Below, one piece after another: positions 1 to 11,955 of a stretch of DNA of 64,000 nucleotides. The stretch spans positions 752,001 through 816,000 of the forward strand of contig JAHQIY010000015.1 in the NCBI GenBank assembly GCA_019054805.1, in the 5' to 3' direction. The notes below the pieces were generated by a model, which did no database searches, had not been told where the DNA came from, and saw only the letters and a list, made by a program, of their open reading frames with translations. This DNA is from Brachionus manjavacas (lineage: Eukaryota > Rotifera > Eurotatoria > Ploima > Brachionidae). How positions within the stretch are numbered: position 1 is the stretch's first letter; every line of letters begins with the position of its first letter. The translations under genes and the position numbers were made by a program.

Positions 1-1402
1 GTTGATAGTAATTTGTGAAAAACTAGAAGTTTAAGTATTGGATTTTAGGCATGTCATGAACAAAAAACTAATTAAAATCTACTTTCTAAGTAAATAGAAG
101 AATTAATTTTTTAAATAGCGCTTGAATTTATTAAAAAATATTTCGAAAATTTAGCTTTTTCATATTTTTAACTATTCGGCATTTTTTTTGCTACAAATTG
201 GGGTTAACCCTAACAAAATGTTTTATTGTATTTTGATAAGAAAAATTTACGGCTATATCAGATAGTGAAACAATATTTCGATTTGTTCCATAAATAAAAA
301 ATAAATAAAAAAGTGGTATAGACATAAAATTTTAAATAATAATAAAAATTTTAAAAAAAATTTGATGATTTAAAACATGCGTATCCATTTCAATTGACGT
401 AAAAGATTCAAATTTTAAATTGGCATTTAATTCAAGATTGTTTCAGATTTCAAAGTAATAAATTCAAATGGAATCTTCAGATAAATTTAATCATCAAATT
501 AGGCATCGTCATTTTCAAAATCAATAATTTCATCCCAAGACATTAGGATTTATTTGATAAAATTGTCTCTATTACTCATATGGATTATCGTAATAGAATA
601 TAAAAAAATAAATAATATTTTTTTTTAATCAAATTGTTAATGAAAAAATTTAGATTTTATGAAAATAAAAATTTAAAATGAAAAAAAAAATTTTTTTCAA
701 ACACTTATTTAAACATTATTTAAAAATAAAAAAATAAGTATGGGTTAAAATAATTGAAAAAAAAAAGCTTTTAAACAATTATTATATTGTCAGATATTGA
801 ACCAGCATTGAATTAATGAAATGGTCGAAATTTTTTTCTTAACAAAAAAATTTCCGTGAATAATTAAAAAAAAAGTTCCAATTTATGTTCGGGGACTTGG
901 GAAACCTTTGGTATGGCTGAGCCAACATTGTTTGCTTAAGTCTTCATGTCGCACAAGGCTCGAAAAATTCTTCTCGTTGCCATGGCAACATATTAAATCA
1001 AAGACTGCATATGCATGTTATATTTTCTCGGTATTATTCTCACTTAAAATATGTTGTGTTTGGTTGCTATTATTCTATAAAAAAATTTTAATAATTAAAA
1101 CGGCATAGCATAATTACTTTGTTTAAAAATTGAAAAATTGAAGTAAAATTTGGGACTAGATTATGTTTTAAACTTGGGCAATCTGAGAAAAAAATCCAAC
1201 AAGGTCAATGGAATTTCTGAGCCACTTTTTTTTCTGTTTAGAAAACTATTAACCAACTAAACCTTTTTTCTTTTTTAAATTTGCTTTAGTTATTAAAAAA
1301 AAATGGTAATTAGAAAAAACTTGTGAACAAAGAAATCACAAACGAAAAAAGGCATTTAATGAAAAAAAAATTGATTACAAGAAAAAAAAGTGAGCTTTAA
1401 CA
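1..1402. other. Upstream flank of the kinase gene, no gene seen
   Basis: AT-rich sequence with no credible coding exon on either strand. The stretch around 890-1060 is less AT-rich than its surroundings and contains the X-box listed separately, so it is the likely promoter or 5' UTR zone of the kinase that starts at 1403. A 66-codon open frame at 908-1108 has no family resemblance and overlaps the X-box; I treat it as chance. Confidence 0.5.
976..989. promoter_or_regulatory. Perfect palindromic RFX X-box
   Basis: The 14 bases GTTGCCATGGCAAC form a perfect inverted repeat and match the RFX/DAF-19 X-box consensus (GTNRCC, short spacer, RGYAAC) at every position. It lies about 413 bp before the start codon of an RCK-family kinase. 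RFX factors are known to drive ciliary genes through such sites; the C. elegans orthologue dyf-5 is a ciliary kinase. The site is seen directly; that it controls this gene is inference. Confidence 0.8.
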
Positions 1403-4400
1403 ATGGAACAATACAATATTCAAAAACAACTAGGCGATGGCACTTTCGGAAGTGTTCTTTTAGCCACAGTGAAAAAATCTGGCGAAAAAGTCGCCATCAA
1501 GCGCATGAAACAGAAGTATTACTCGTGGGAGGAATGCATGTCTCTCCGAGAAGTGAAAGTAAGCTTTTGTTGAAATTATCCGATTTAATTTTTCTAAGAA
1601 AAAATTTTTTTAGTCTTTACAAAAGCTGCGACATCCGAACATCATTCGTTTATTTGAGGTGATTCGCGAGGACAATAATTTGTACATGATTTTTGAATAT
1701 ATGAACGAAAACCTCTACGAATTGATGAAAAAAAGGTAGTGTTGACAAAAGAAAACTATTTTTAATTTTTTTTTTATTTTAAAAGAGATCGGCTCTTTCC
1801 AGAAAACAGTGTCAAAAGTATTTTATTCCAAGTGATGCAAGGCCTTGGTTATATGCACAAATACGGTTTGTAAACAAAATTTAAACTAATCTCGGTCGCT
1901 TTTTTTGAATTTTTTTTGAATTTTTTATAAACTTTTTTTTTTAAATTTAAATATTTATTTAATTAGAAAAATATATTTTAAAGCTAAAATTTAGTTTCTT
2001 CAGCTAACTTGATGCTAGCATAATTTTGGCTCAAGGCTGAACTTTTCCAAGCTATTTTGATTGTGGTGCCGTCAAATTTTTTCAATCTTTTTAATTAATT
2101 TTTTAATCATTTACGTCACGCAAAATGACATAAAATTAGAATGGAAAATAGTGGAAAAACAACTTTTATTTTATAAGACTGTGTTTGAGTCAAAAATTTT
2201 TAAGATAAATTTTTAAAGAGAAAAAATTATTTTAATTTTTTAAAAAAATCAAAATAATAAATTTCACAAATTTTTATTTTTTTTAGTACAAGATAAATTA
2301 TTTAAAAAAATAATTTTCAATTTTTTTTAAAGTACAGTTTGAAATTAAATGATTTTCATTTAAAAAATAAAAAGCTATTTGAATCAATTGAATTTAATTT
2401 TCAGGTAAAATTATCAGTAAATTATATGTTCTAAGTAAAAGCTTTTATTTTCTTTCAAATAAACTTTGTATAGAAAAATAAAACTTTTAAAAGTAGCCGA
2501 GCTCAATGAAAATAAACTAATTTGTAAAGCTTCTAAAATGTTTATTTAAGGTTTTTTTCACCGTGATCTTAAGCCCGAAAATTTATTATGCAATGGAGCA
2601 GAGTTAATCAAAATAGCTGACTTTGGTCTAGCGCGAGAAATACGTTCTCGTCCGCCATATACTGATTACGTTTCAACTAGATGGTATAGGGCGCCAGAAA
2701 TCTTGCTCAGATCAACCACATACAACTCACCTATAGACATATGGGCTGTTGGTTGCATTGCGGCTGAATGCTACACTTTACGGCCACTTTTTCCCGGTAA
2801 CAGTGAAATAGACCAGCTATTTCGTATTTGTAGTGTTCTAGGCACTCCGACCAAAGTTTGTCTCAAACAATTAGAAATGATTTTTTGTTCTAATTAAACT
2901 CTAAATTAAGGAAGAATGGCCTGAAGGAATGACTTTAGCAGCAAAAATGAATATTAAATGGAATCGTTGTGTTAAAAATGACCTTAAAAAGCTCATACCA
3001 AACGCCAGTCATGATGCCATAAACTTGATCGAGTCCACTTTCTTATGGGACCCGAAACGAAGACCCACTGTTGCACAGGTTGAACAATTTTTAATTAAAA
3101 AAGTTTAAAAAAGGTAACCCTGACTTATTATCAAATAACCTACTATAAGTGAGACAATTTAGTATATGAACTATTTTTTTTTAAAACTAGATTTCAGGAA
3201 CTAAAGAGTAATCACCAAAAAAACTTCTTAAATGATATCAAATTCTTATTTTTTTCTAATTTTTTTTTAAGTTGAATTATAATTTATTGCAGCAAAAACT
3301 GATGTAAAAATTATTTATTTTTTTTTCTCTTAAGATTACTTTGGACCACCAAATGGAGTTTTAAATTTGACTTGTTTTTAAAAAGTTCTGAAACTTAAAT
3401 TGATATTTGAATAATTTAAATTTTAAAATTTTTCAGACAAACTCGAAAATGAAAATTTAGAAATACAATTGAATTTTTTTAAAAGATTAATTGCATATTA
3501 AGAGTCAATAGTTTAGAGTTTTTTTATTTAAAATTAAAATTTATCTAAATTAAAAAAATATCAAAGAATTAATGGCTTAATTGAAAAAATTTATTTTTCG
3601 ATTTAAAAAAAATTCAATACTTATAAGAAAAAATGATTTAGTTTCTTTAGTACTATTCGACCGGTTTTTCCTTAGACCAGTTGACCGAACTGGACCGGTT
3701 TTTAATCTAAATTCTTGTCGAAATCTAAAAATATTTAAATGTTATTTAAAATGGAGATCTATTTCTTTCTGTTAGTAAATTTTTTTCTTCTTTAAAATAC
3801 CCTTTTTTATTTAAAAAAATTTTGCTAGTCTAAAACTTATTTAGTTAATTTAAAAAAAAATTGATATTATTAAAGGGCAAAATTTAGAAATATTTACATT
3901 TTTACATTTTCATATTTTTAGATTTTTTGTGCAATATTTCAGTAAATTTTAAAAAACTCACCCAATTATTTAAAAATCAAAATGAAAAATATAAATTTCG
4001 AAATATTGAACAAAATTTCTAAAAATGTAAAAATAAAAAATTTAAAATTTTTAAAATTTTGCTTATTAGAGTGACTAATTTAAAAATTTATTTATTAAAG
4101 ATTTAATTTGAACAATTTGAACAAAAAAAAGTGAAATAAAAAGTGATAAACAATTGCACTTTCGGAACGATGAATACAAATGAATTCAGTACACTTTAAT
4201 TATCTTAAGTTCTTAAAATACGCTTTTAAAAACCAGTTTGAAAATCAGAACCGGTTTGCCAGCCCTTCTAGTTCTTGTATTAAAATAGTCTAAAACTTGC
4301 TCTCCAAATGAAATCAATTGAAACAGTTTTTTATTTTTCCTAGTTATTACCTAAATAATTCTAGATTCAACACTAGTAAAATCTGAAGATTATTTTAATT

Positions 4401-5802
4401 TTTCAAAAAAATTAAAAAAATTTTATTTTTGAAAACTGAAGTTTATTTTTATTCTAATTTTTATTCCTTCAAATTGATAAACTGCTGAAATTTTATGGTA
4501 AACAGACTTTAAAGATTGAAAATATGATCAATTTTACCTTTTTAAAAAAAAAAATTCTTAAATATTTTCTATTTTAATGTTATTAGTGCCTAAAGCATTC
4601 ATATTTCAATGGTCTTCAAGAAATGCCAAATAACCTTACTAGCAACAAACCAAACGAAATAGTGCAAGAAGTGGAAGATGACTATGTAAAACCATCCAAA
4701 ATATTGAATAACAAAACCATTAATCAACCAGCACCCAAAATTCAAAAACCTGTAAAAGACTCAATTGATGACATTGATGACATGCTGAGAGACTTTGAGA
4801 AAAAGTACAACAAACCCAAAGAACCGAACAAACCTCCAGTTTCGAATAGCTCGGCCAAAAACATACCAAAGCCAAATGTGTCCTCAGCAAATCCAACCAC
4901 TCCGGCCCGAGTTCACAAAACCCCTAAAAACCAGCAATTTAAAGACTCGCTTTTGGCTCAGTTCAAAGATGACCCCATATTTGCCGAGCTGATGGCGTCT
5001 AAGCCTAGCAAAAATGCCTCACCGACCAGAAATGATGCAAAACGACCAAGCATTGCCTCCACGCAACCGAGAACATCCATTTTTGAACCGGCCAAAGGCC
5101 CCATAATAGAGACAAGCTTACAAAAGAAAAAATTCGATGATTTATTCAACAATTTGTCAAATATTGACAATAAACCTGCTGCAAAGCAGATCAAACCATT
5201 CGATGACTTGCTCGAAGAGGAAAATAATAAGCCTTACCGAAGCCATAAGCATAATATTTACAACGAGCCGACTAATACTGAAATTTTGGCGGCCAAACGT
5301 CGGGTCAATCCGATCAAATCGGCTCGCAAAGACATACTAGAGGAAATATTTGGTGACGATTTATACGCTAGCATACGCGTTAATCCATCAGCAAATGGTA
5401 AAAAAAATCCTGCCAATACAAACAAGTACGAGGATTTGTTTCCAGGACAAAAGACAAAAAACAAGGATCTTTTCGATGGAATCCGCGAGTTCGAGGCAAC
5501 TTTTATTAAAGATGATAACAAAAGTGACAATTTGTTTAATACAAGGCGATCTCGTTTTTTGCCCAGCGGTAAGAGAGATCCAAATCAGCATACAAGTGCC
5601 AAGGGCGGGTGGACACAATCTCCATTCAAAATTAATATTGGCAACTCTGATGCCAATAAGCAGTCAAGCTATGTACCTTCATTTATCGGAAGTGGAAAGA
5701 CAAATGAAAAAAAAAGTATTTATTTTTTTAATTAATCTTTTTATTATTAAATTTAATTTTATCCGCCTGTCTATCTTAGTTTTAACAAAAATGGTTAATT
5801 AA
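1403..5802 (+). CDS. CILK1/MAK: RCK-family (CILK1/MAK) ciliary Ser/Thr kinase
   Basis: Kinase of the MAK/CILK1/MOK family, which limits cilium length and acts on intraflagellar transport. Exons: 1403-1558, 1614-1735, 1786-1865, 2551-2855, 2911-3078, 4587-5715, and probably 5780-5802 (660 aa; reading on in exon 6 to 5735 gives 659 aa). The glycine loop GDGTFG is at 11-16, the VAIK lysine at 33, HRD at 123-125, DFG at 143-145, and the activation motif TDY at 157-159, the same numbering I recall for human CILK1. Exon 5 ends in RRPTVAQ and exon 6 opens with CLKHSYF, the normal end of the catalytic domain, followed by a long basic, Asn/Pro/Ser-rich tail with a near-terminal YVPSF motif. Introns 3 and 5 are long (685 and 1508 bp); the others are 50-64 bp. 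The last splice is the least certain part. Confidence 0.92.
3655..4268. repeat. Possible hAT-like MITE remnant in kinase intron 5
   Basis: Within the 1508-bp intron the motif ACCGGTTTTT occurs twice near 3660-3705. A terminus-like stretch at 4230-4267 reads, on the minus strand, AAGGGCTGGCAAACCGG, similar to the CAGGG(C/G)TGGC ends common in hAT elements. I could not find the matching left end, so boundaries are approximate. Confidence 0.22.
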
Positions 5803-6582
5803 ATGATTCAATAGATGTAAAATTTTAGATTTAAATTTTGTTTATTTTTTTTTCAATTTTATTTTTGAAATTTTTTGAAGAGTCTCGAGTAAAAATATCT
5901 AGTGTTAAATTTTCAAAGTTTAATGATGATTCATACAAAAAATTGTGACACTAGATTTTTTTGGACTGAATTTAGAGACTTGGTAATTTTTGGAATATGA
6001 AATGAGCTAATTGATCTATTTGGTAGAAATTTAAAATATCATTTTCAAATGAGTTTTCTTTGTCATAAAACCTGAAAGAATTTTTTAAAATATTTTTATA
6101 TTAAAATATAGATTAAAATTTTAAAATATTTTATTAATTTGACCAAAATTTATCTCAGATATTCCAACAATTATTTGAATGACTAACAAACTAAAATAAA
6201 AGTAGCTTTTTTTAATTTTTTGACCATTTTCTTCAAAAGCTCATTAACTTTTTAACTTTTTTTACTAATGATTTCTGTTTAGTTTATCCTTCAACACTTG
6301 CTTTTAAACAGCCTGCACCATTGATATTCAATCGAAAATGAATGCCGACTTTTTTTTTAATCAAATAATCGGGTCCGGATCAATCAAATAAAATTTTTGT
6401 TAAATATAATTTTTATATGTAAAATTAAACATTTTTTTAATTGAACTTGATAAACTTTTTATACAATATCAAGTCACTTTGTTGAAATAATATTTATACT
6501 TATTTAAAAAAAAAATTTACAGGGGTTTTATTATTGAAAATAAAAAATCTTAAATTTTATCTTTTTTTTTTTATTAATTTGT
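5803..6582. other. Convergent 3' intergenic spacer, no gene seen
   Basis: About 780 bp of AT-rich sequence between the kinase (+) and LSM8 (-), which converge here. It should hold both 3' UTRs and polyadenylation sites; several AATAAA strings are present but are uninformative at this composition. Confidence 0.5.
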
Positions 6583-6971
6583 TCAATGTACTATAGGGAG
6601 TAGTGGATCGGCACGGACATGTGTTAAATCAATTTGTCTGTCAATATCTTCATCGACTTCGCCAACAATCGCCCTTTTAAAATAAATAAATATTTTTTCT
6701 CTATTTTTTTTCCATTCTTACACATTATCTCCCCGAATGACAAATACTCCAAGTTTGACTTGCTCAACTCCGTTCATGGAGAAAACTCGCTCGTAACTAT
6801 CATCTAGGACAAGATTTATGGTTTGGTCAAATCCTCTCAATACTCCGAGAATAATACGACCGTCCGAGGTTATCACACTCACGGTGTCTATTAATTTTCT
6901 ATAATTAGATAAAATATTTAATTTTTTATCAAAAGGTTACGATTTACAAGGGGCTCCAGAACATTGGACAT
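6583..6971 (-). CDS. LSM8: U6 snRNA-associated Sm-like protein LSm8
   Basis: Component of the nuclear LSm2-8 ring that binds the 3' end of U6 snRNA and supports splicing and U6 stability. Minus-strand exons: 6971-6941, 6887-6722, 6673-6583, giving 95 aa (human LSM8 is 96). The joined protein starts with an LEPLVNHTVSVITSDGR segment (Sm1: strands around VITSDGR and GVLRGFDQTINLVLDD) and has the Sm2 signature VFVIRGDNVAIVGEVDED. The GDNV core and the acidic VDEDID stretch are diagnostic of LSm8. A longer reading of exon 2 through an earlier acceptor would break the frame, which fixes the acceptor at 6888. The gene is divergent from nothing nearby; SPTLC1 ends 677 bp beyond its start on the same strand. 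Confidence 0.93.
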
Positions 6972-7648
6972 AATGAATTTTAAAATTTATTTTTTTCTAA
7001 AATTTTTAATTTCTTTTAAAATTTTTAAAGCAAATAAAATATCAAAAGCTATAAGCGAATTTTATTAAGTCCTCTTGTTTTAAATCTAATCATATTTAAC
7101 TTTACCTTTCCAATCATTAGTGTTGAATGTCATCAATTTTTTTATTATTTTTTTATTTAATTCTTTTTCATTTTCAAAAGAAGAAATATTTTTGTTAATT
7201 TTAATCACTAATTATTTAAATTCATTTGGCTTTTAAAAACAATTTTTGATGGTTCAAGACAAAATAAATGTCGATTATTTCATAATTTTTTAAATTTTTT
7301 TTCAATAGACTCGGACCTTCTCAATATTGAGAATTAAAAATAATTAAAATTAAATTGAAATCGATCCAAAAAGGTAACAAATTGGTCTACAATATTGAAA
7401 AAGTTTTCCATTGAGTATTTTAAACTTAAAATTTTATTTCCATTTAACTATTTTATTTAATAAAATTTTTTTTAAAAAAGCAAACAATTTGGCTAAAAAT
7501 TGAAAATAACTTGTCAGCATGAAAAAGACTTCTAATTTTGATTAGAAAAAGGTATTTAGTCTCTTTAAAATCCAAATCGTTTCTAAGGTTTTTCGATAAA
7601 ACGAATTTTCATAATTAAATAAAATTTTAAATTTTGATACAGCCAAGT
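6972..7648. other. Spacer between LSM8 and SPTLC1, no gene seen
   Basis: 677 bp of AT-rich sequence between the LSM8 start and the SPTLC1 stop, both on the minus strand. It must contain the LSM8 promoter and the SPTLC1 3' UTR. No other coding or structured feature was seen. Confidence 0.45.
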
Positions 7649-9307
7649 TTAATTGATGGCTTGCTCTAAAACGTCAACTATTTGCTGAATCTCGGCTTCG
7701 GTGAGGTCACAATTTACCGAAATTCTAATGCTTGGTTTAGAACTGAACTTTTCCTCTTTTAAATATCGCGCTACGGTCAATGAAACTGCTTTTGATTGAG
7801 CAAAGTCAACAATTTTTTCCAATCTATCCAGAGTATTTTCGAAACTAAGTCTTACATGCTTTACAGGTGAAATGTCAATGCCCGCTACAGTATAGTTATT
7901 GAGTGCTTTTAATTTCTGATGCATAATTTTACATTTTCGTTCCAATTCTGGAAAAATTTCATCCTGTTTTTCCTCGATTATATTCAAAGCCTCAATAGCA
8001 GATACGGCCAAGAGTGGTGGTAGAGAAGCTGAAAAGCAGTAGCCTTGACCGCTCAATACTTGATGCTGAACCACATAGGAACTTCCGACACAAAAGCCAC
8101 CAACTGAGCCCAGCGACATTTCCATTGATCCAGAAATTAAATCTATTTTCTCTCTCTTTAAAAAATTCAAAAAATTCAAAATTGTCGTGTTCATTTCACA
8201 TTTTTCTTACCGGAACATTAAAGTATTCTGTCACTCCTCTTCCTGTTTTACCAATTGTGGCAAACGAGACACTCTCGTCCAAAAATATCCTATACTTGTA
8301 TTTGTATTTTAGTTCGACCATTTTTGGCAATGGACAAAGATCACCATGATTCATATACAAGCCTTCGATGACCAAAAATTTTCTCGTTACTTTTGCTTTT
8401 TTGGGATTTTTTTTGTCCGCATCTTCTTGTTCCTTTAACAGTCGTTCCAAGTCTTCAACATCATTATGCTTAAAATATCTAACATCTGAGCGTGAGGCAA
8501 CTATTCCTTTTTGAATGGCAAAATGAACACCCTCATCAGCAAAAATTATATCACCACGTTTTGAATACGCTGGTATAGCGCTGGCAATTGTGGAAAAGCC
8601 GTATGAATAAATGATTCCCTCTTCTACATTAAAGTATTTGGCTAATCTTTGCTCAAGCTCCAAATGGACATCTTAAGACATTTTTTAAAGTTTGTTATTT
8701 AATTGATTTTTTTAGTTTTTTAAAATTTTCTAATCTTCAAAAAAAATACCTATTGTTCCGTAAAAGCCTCTAGGACCACATGAACCTACACCATATTTTT
8801 GAATAGATTTTATGGCCATTTCCTTCCAGAACAAAAAAATTATTTTCTTTTAAATTATTTTAATATAATAGTACACTTATTTTTTCGTTTCCAACCATGT
8901 TTAAAAAATTGAACGAAGCCACATTTAGTGATTTGACACCATCAACTATGGCATACTTGGCAACTGGTCTAGATGGAATAAAATTAGTGGTCAGCTATTC
9001 AATAGCAAAATTTAAGTTACCCATCGACCACTCTGGGCTTGATGATTGACTCTCTGAAATCATAATTTGGCACCAATGGTTCCGGGGTCCATTCCTCTAA
9101 TAGTTCTTTTTTATCCTAATAAGAAAAAAATGAGATTTTTTTATTCAAATTAAGAAAAAAATAAACTTTTTCTGTGAGCTTGTTTTTTTGAGGTGGACTA
9201 TAGCTCTTTCTGAATATTAGCCAAAGAATCCAGACAAGTAGAAACGCTTCAACTACCAAGTGATAAAATGGCGCGTTTTTGACATAGTCCGGGATCAGAT
9301 CGAGCAT
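7649..9307 (-). CDS. SPTLC1: Serine palmitoyltransferase subunit 1
   Basis: Non-catalytic large subunit of the ER enzyme that condenses serine with palmitoyl-CoA, the first step of sphingolipid synthesis. Minus-strand exons: 9307-9167, 9115-9021, 8968-8875, 8822-8750, 8671-8211, 8155-7649, giving 456 aa (human 473). An N-terminal membrane segment lies at about residues 14-36 ([19 protein letters not shown]). The alpha-oxoamine synthase fold follows: [14 protein letters not shown] around 119-131, where Cys125 matches human Cys133, then [20 protein letters not shown] and [16 protein letters not shown]. As expected for subunit 1, the position of the PLP lysine of SPTLC2 is not a lysine ([12 protein letters not shown]). 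The catalytic partner SPTLC2 is not in the window. The gene is divergent from the RANBP3-like gene across 604 bp. Confidence 0.95.
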
Positions 9308-9911
9308 GACTTGGCTTTTTGGAAAATTTCTAAAATATCGAGTTCAAAAATTACTCCAAAGTTTCTAGATAAATAGGAATTGGGGCCACGCTAATAAATT
9401 TACAAAAGAGATAATTAAAATAATTTAAATTTATTCTACTTAAAGGTGAATGAAATTTTGATGATGACAAATTTTCGAATAAAATTTCTCTCAAAACATT
9501 GTCGAAAATAAAATTATACCTTAACTTGGAATAATTTTCTATTTAACCATAGAAACATGAATACACAGTAAACAAGGGACATGAATTCATCTTGTCTTGG
9601 GCTTAAACTTGCTAGCTCTGGTCATTTAAAAAGAAGAAAAAAAGCATTTATCTTTTATTTGTCTCTTTTAGGTCTTTAATTATTTGAAATTGTTAATTTA
9701 AAATTATGATTTTCAAATAGATTGTTGGGTTCTTGTGCGATATATGAAAAATTTGCAATCGTGAAATTTCAATCTAAATGCAAATTTAGAACAACTAAGA
9801 GCAAAATTTTCTTCAGTCTTCTAGTAGACACCAAAAGAAAAGTTACCTTAATATAAAAGATAAATAGAAATTTTAATTTTTGCTTAAAATCTCTACAATC
9901 AAATAATTAAG
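9308..9911. promoter_or_regulatory. Divergent promoter region of SPTLC1 and RANBP3-like
   Basis: 604 bp separate the two opposed start codons, so both promoters must lie here. The segment 9540-9610 is slightly less AT-rich, but I recognise no specific motif. Confidence 0.4.
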
Positions 9912-11508
9912 ATGTCTATGCGCGGAAAATTCTCGCTCAAACCGTCGGCCCTTAGCCAGCACACAGCAAATTTTAACAAAATACTTGAACAAGTTCCTAG
10001 TCCTAAAGTTGACAACATTGAATTGATTAAACCGGCCGAGATCAAGCCTGCGGAGCCAATTTCCATCAAAGAACCAACCAACCAAGAAAACAAGTCAGAG
10101 ACATTTTTTTAGTTGATTTTTTTTTAATTTTTTTTATAATCAGAGTGGAAAAAAAAGACGAAAAAAAAGAGTTTGTCTTTGGTGAAAAATTAACAGACCG
10201 AGTGATACGCACAGAAGCTTCTGAGCCAGACCAGGAAGAAAGGAAGGAACTGAGTGAGACTAAACCGGCGACTCTTTGGACAGGCCAGGTGGAAACAGAT
10301 GAAAAATTCGACAATGAATTAGACTCGATCTTTAAACTAAATTGTAAACTTTTTGTGCTTGAATCGGACAAAGCTAGCTGGTCCGAGAGAGGCTACGGCT
10401 TGCTAAAGCTCATAGATACCCCGGACAGATCTAATTGCAAAATAAGTAATCAACAACTTTATTGTATTAAAATTTAGTTATTTTTTTTTTAAATAAATTT
10501 TAAGTGATGTGGACTGACAAATGCTACAGACTTATTCTCAATACCAAATTGTTCGATAAGATGCAAATAGATAAGGTTAATAAAAAATCAATCCGGTTGA
10601 ATGCATTTGATAATGGAACTATAAGAATTTTTTTAATTAAAGTAAAATTTTTGTTAAAAAAAATCCTTTTTTTTTAATTAAACAAAATTAAGTCATCGAA
10701 TCCGAATGACTGCGAGGAATTGTTCGAAATTCTTCAAATGAGACTGGAAGAGTTCACGTCCAAACTGTCCACTTCACAATTAACTGAGAATAAAAATACT
10801 GTTTTAAAAGTAAAAATTAATTTTTTTCTTTCTAAATATTTATTAATTAATAATAAAATAACTAAGTGTGATTGTAAACTGTACAAAAATGATGAGGAAA
10901 CGTATCGATCGTCCAGAATCGATTTGTACTCATTAGCAGACTCTAATTCGAGTCAATTATTTTTGGACATTGTAGACAAAGATGCTGAACAAGCATTAGT
11001 AACCACGAATTTAAAGTCAATCAAAATATCCAGCCCAAACACAAACCAATTCGAAATTGACGATTTCTCTTTCACAGTCTTTTCTGCGGACCCAAAGCCG
11101 ACTTTTAAAGTGAGTTTGAATCAAGCTAAAATCCTCAGGACTAATTTTAGAGTGTAGATTGTTATTATGGACCAGGAAAAAGAAAATCAAATTATGGATT
11201 TGTATAAAAAGGAAACTGATGATCAGATTGAGGATGCATCTAATGGTCAATTGGAAGAAAATAAGTCAGAAGATTCAGGAGATGAAAATTCTCCTAACAA
11301 AAATAGATCTGATGGTGATGACTCTGGTGGTCAGCTCGATTTTGAAACAGGTGAAAGCAAGCGAAAGCGTAAATCAGAAAGCAATGAATCGGAGTCCGAG
11401 TCGAATGCTAAAAAACCAGAGATTGAAAATCAATCGAACAAAAGAAGTGCCGAGGAAAATGAGAGCGAAGAAGCGGACTCGTCGAAAAAAACCCGAGTCG
11501 ACATCTAA
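9912..11508 (+). CDS. RANBP3: Ran-binding protein 3-like, RanBD protein
   Basis: RanBP3 is a nuclear RanGTP-binding cofactor of CRM1 export. Exons: 9912-10093, 10144-10445, 10505-10641, 10693-10809, 10867-11109, 11158-11508; 443 aa. The segment KKEFVFGEKLTDRV carries the FxFG-type motif that precedes the Ran-binding domain in RanBP3. The RanBD follows: NCKLFVLESDKASWSERG, then YRLILNTKLFDKMQIDK and SIRLNAF, closing with an amphipathic helix (ELFEILQMRLEEF). Exon 5 encodes a second, degenerate RanBD-like stretch (see findings). The tail is highly acidic with a basic KRKRK patch, resembling the acidic C-terminus of RanBP3. The 57-bp intron 4 is a multiple of three and stop-free, so it could also be retained. 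The join of exon 5 to exon 6 (GTGAGT donor, phase 0) is inferred; without it the protein ends at 11157. Confidence 0.85.
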
Positions 11509-11955
11509 AATTTCTAATAGTTTTAACTTATTTCTAGTCAAAATAATAATTCGATATTTTTGATCAAGTTTTTTTTTTTCTCTCTTTCTCTCAAGTGTGT
11601 TTTTCTTTAAATTAAAAAAATAATTAAAAATATTAAAATTACGATCTAAGCTTGTTAAAATTTAATAAAAAATAATTTTGATTTTAGTTTTTGTTATGTT
11701 GAAAAATTGTCTTCTTCCTGAACTAGCGAAAAAAACCTCATCTTAAAAATTAGTTTAAATTATACACAGACCTAGTTACATAAATAAAATAAATTGTGAA
11801 ATTTAAAAAATAATTTACATTCAAGTTTTTTATTATTTTTAGCATGAAGGTAAATTAAATTTCAAATAGTAATTTATGCTAATGATTGAAAATCAATTTT
11901 TTGTTCCATTCGAGAGAGTTGCCAAGAAATTATTGTGATTAAATATTGGTATAGT
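11509..11955. other. Spacer between RANBP3-like and syntaxin-like genes
   Basis: 447 bp of AT-rich sequence with a short pyrimidine run near 11570-11605. It holds the 3' UTR of the first gene and the promoter of the second; nothing else was seen. Confidence 0.45.

Noticed and set aside
499-543. 15-codon minus-strand frame MSWDEIIDFENDDA
   Set aside because: Coding-like in composition, but no partner exon with splice sites could be found on either side; too short to support.
908-1108. 66-codon open frame upstream of the kinase
   Set aside because: No family resemblance, overlaps the X-box, and its 3' half is made of A/T runs; chance frame in the promoter region.
3581-3775. 64-codon frame in kinase intron 5
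   Set aside because: Lies inside a spliced intron; product is F/K/N-rich with no similarity; probably part of a repeat.
4958-5618. Several frames overlapping the kinase tail exon, both strands
   Set aside because: Shadows of exon 6, whose frame is fixed by the splice into the catalytic domain and by length.
8014-8349. 111-codon plus-strand frame opposite SPTLC1
   Set aside because: Antisense shadow of strongly conserved SPTLC1 exons.
11159-11563. 134-codon Lys/Arg-rich frame overlapping RANBP3 tail
   Set aside because: Shifted frame of the acidic tail; the acidic reading joins in phase to exon 5 and fits the family.
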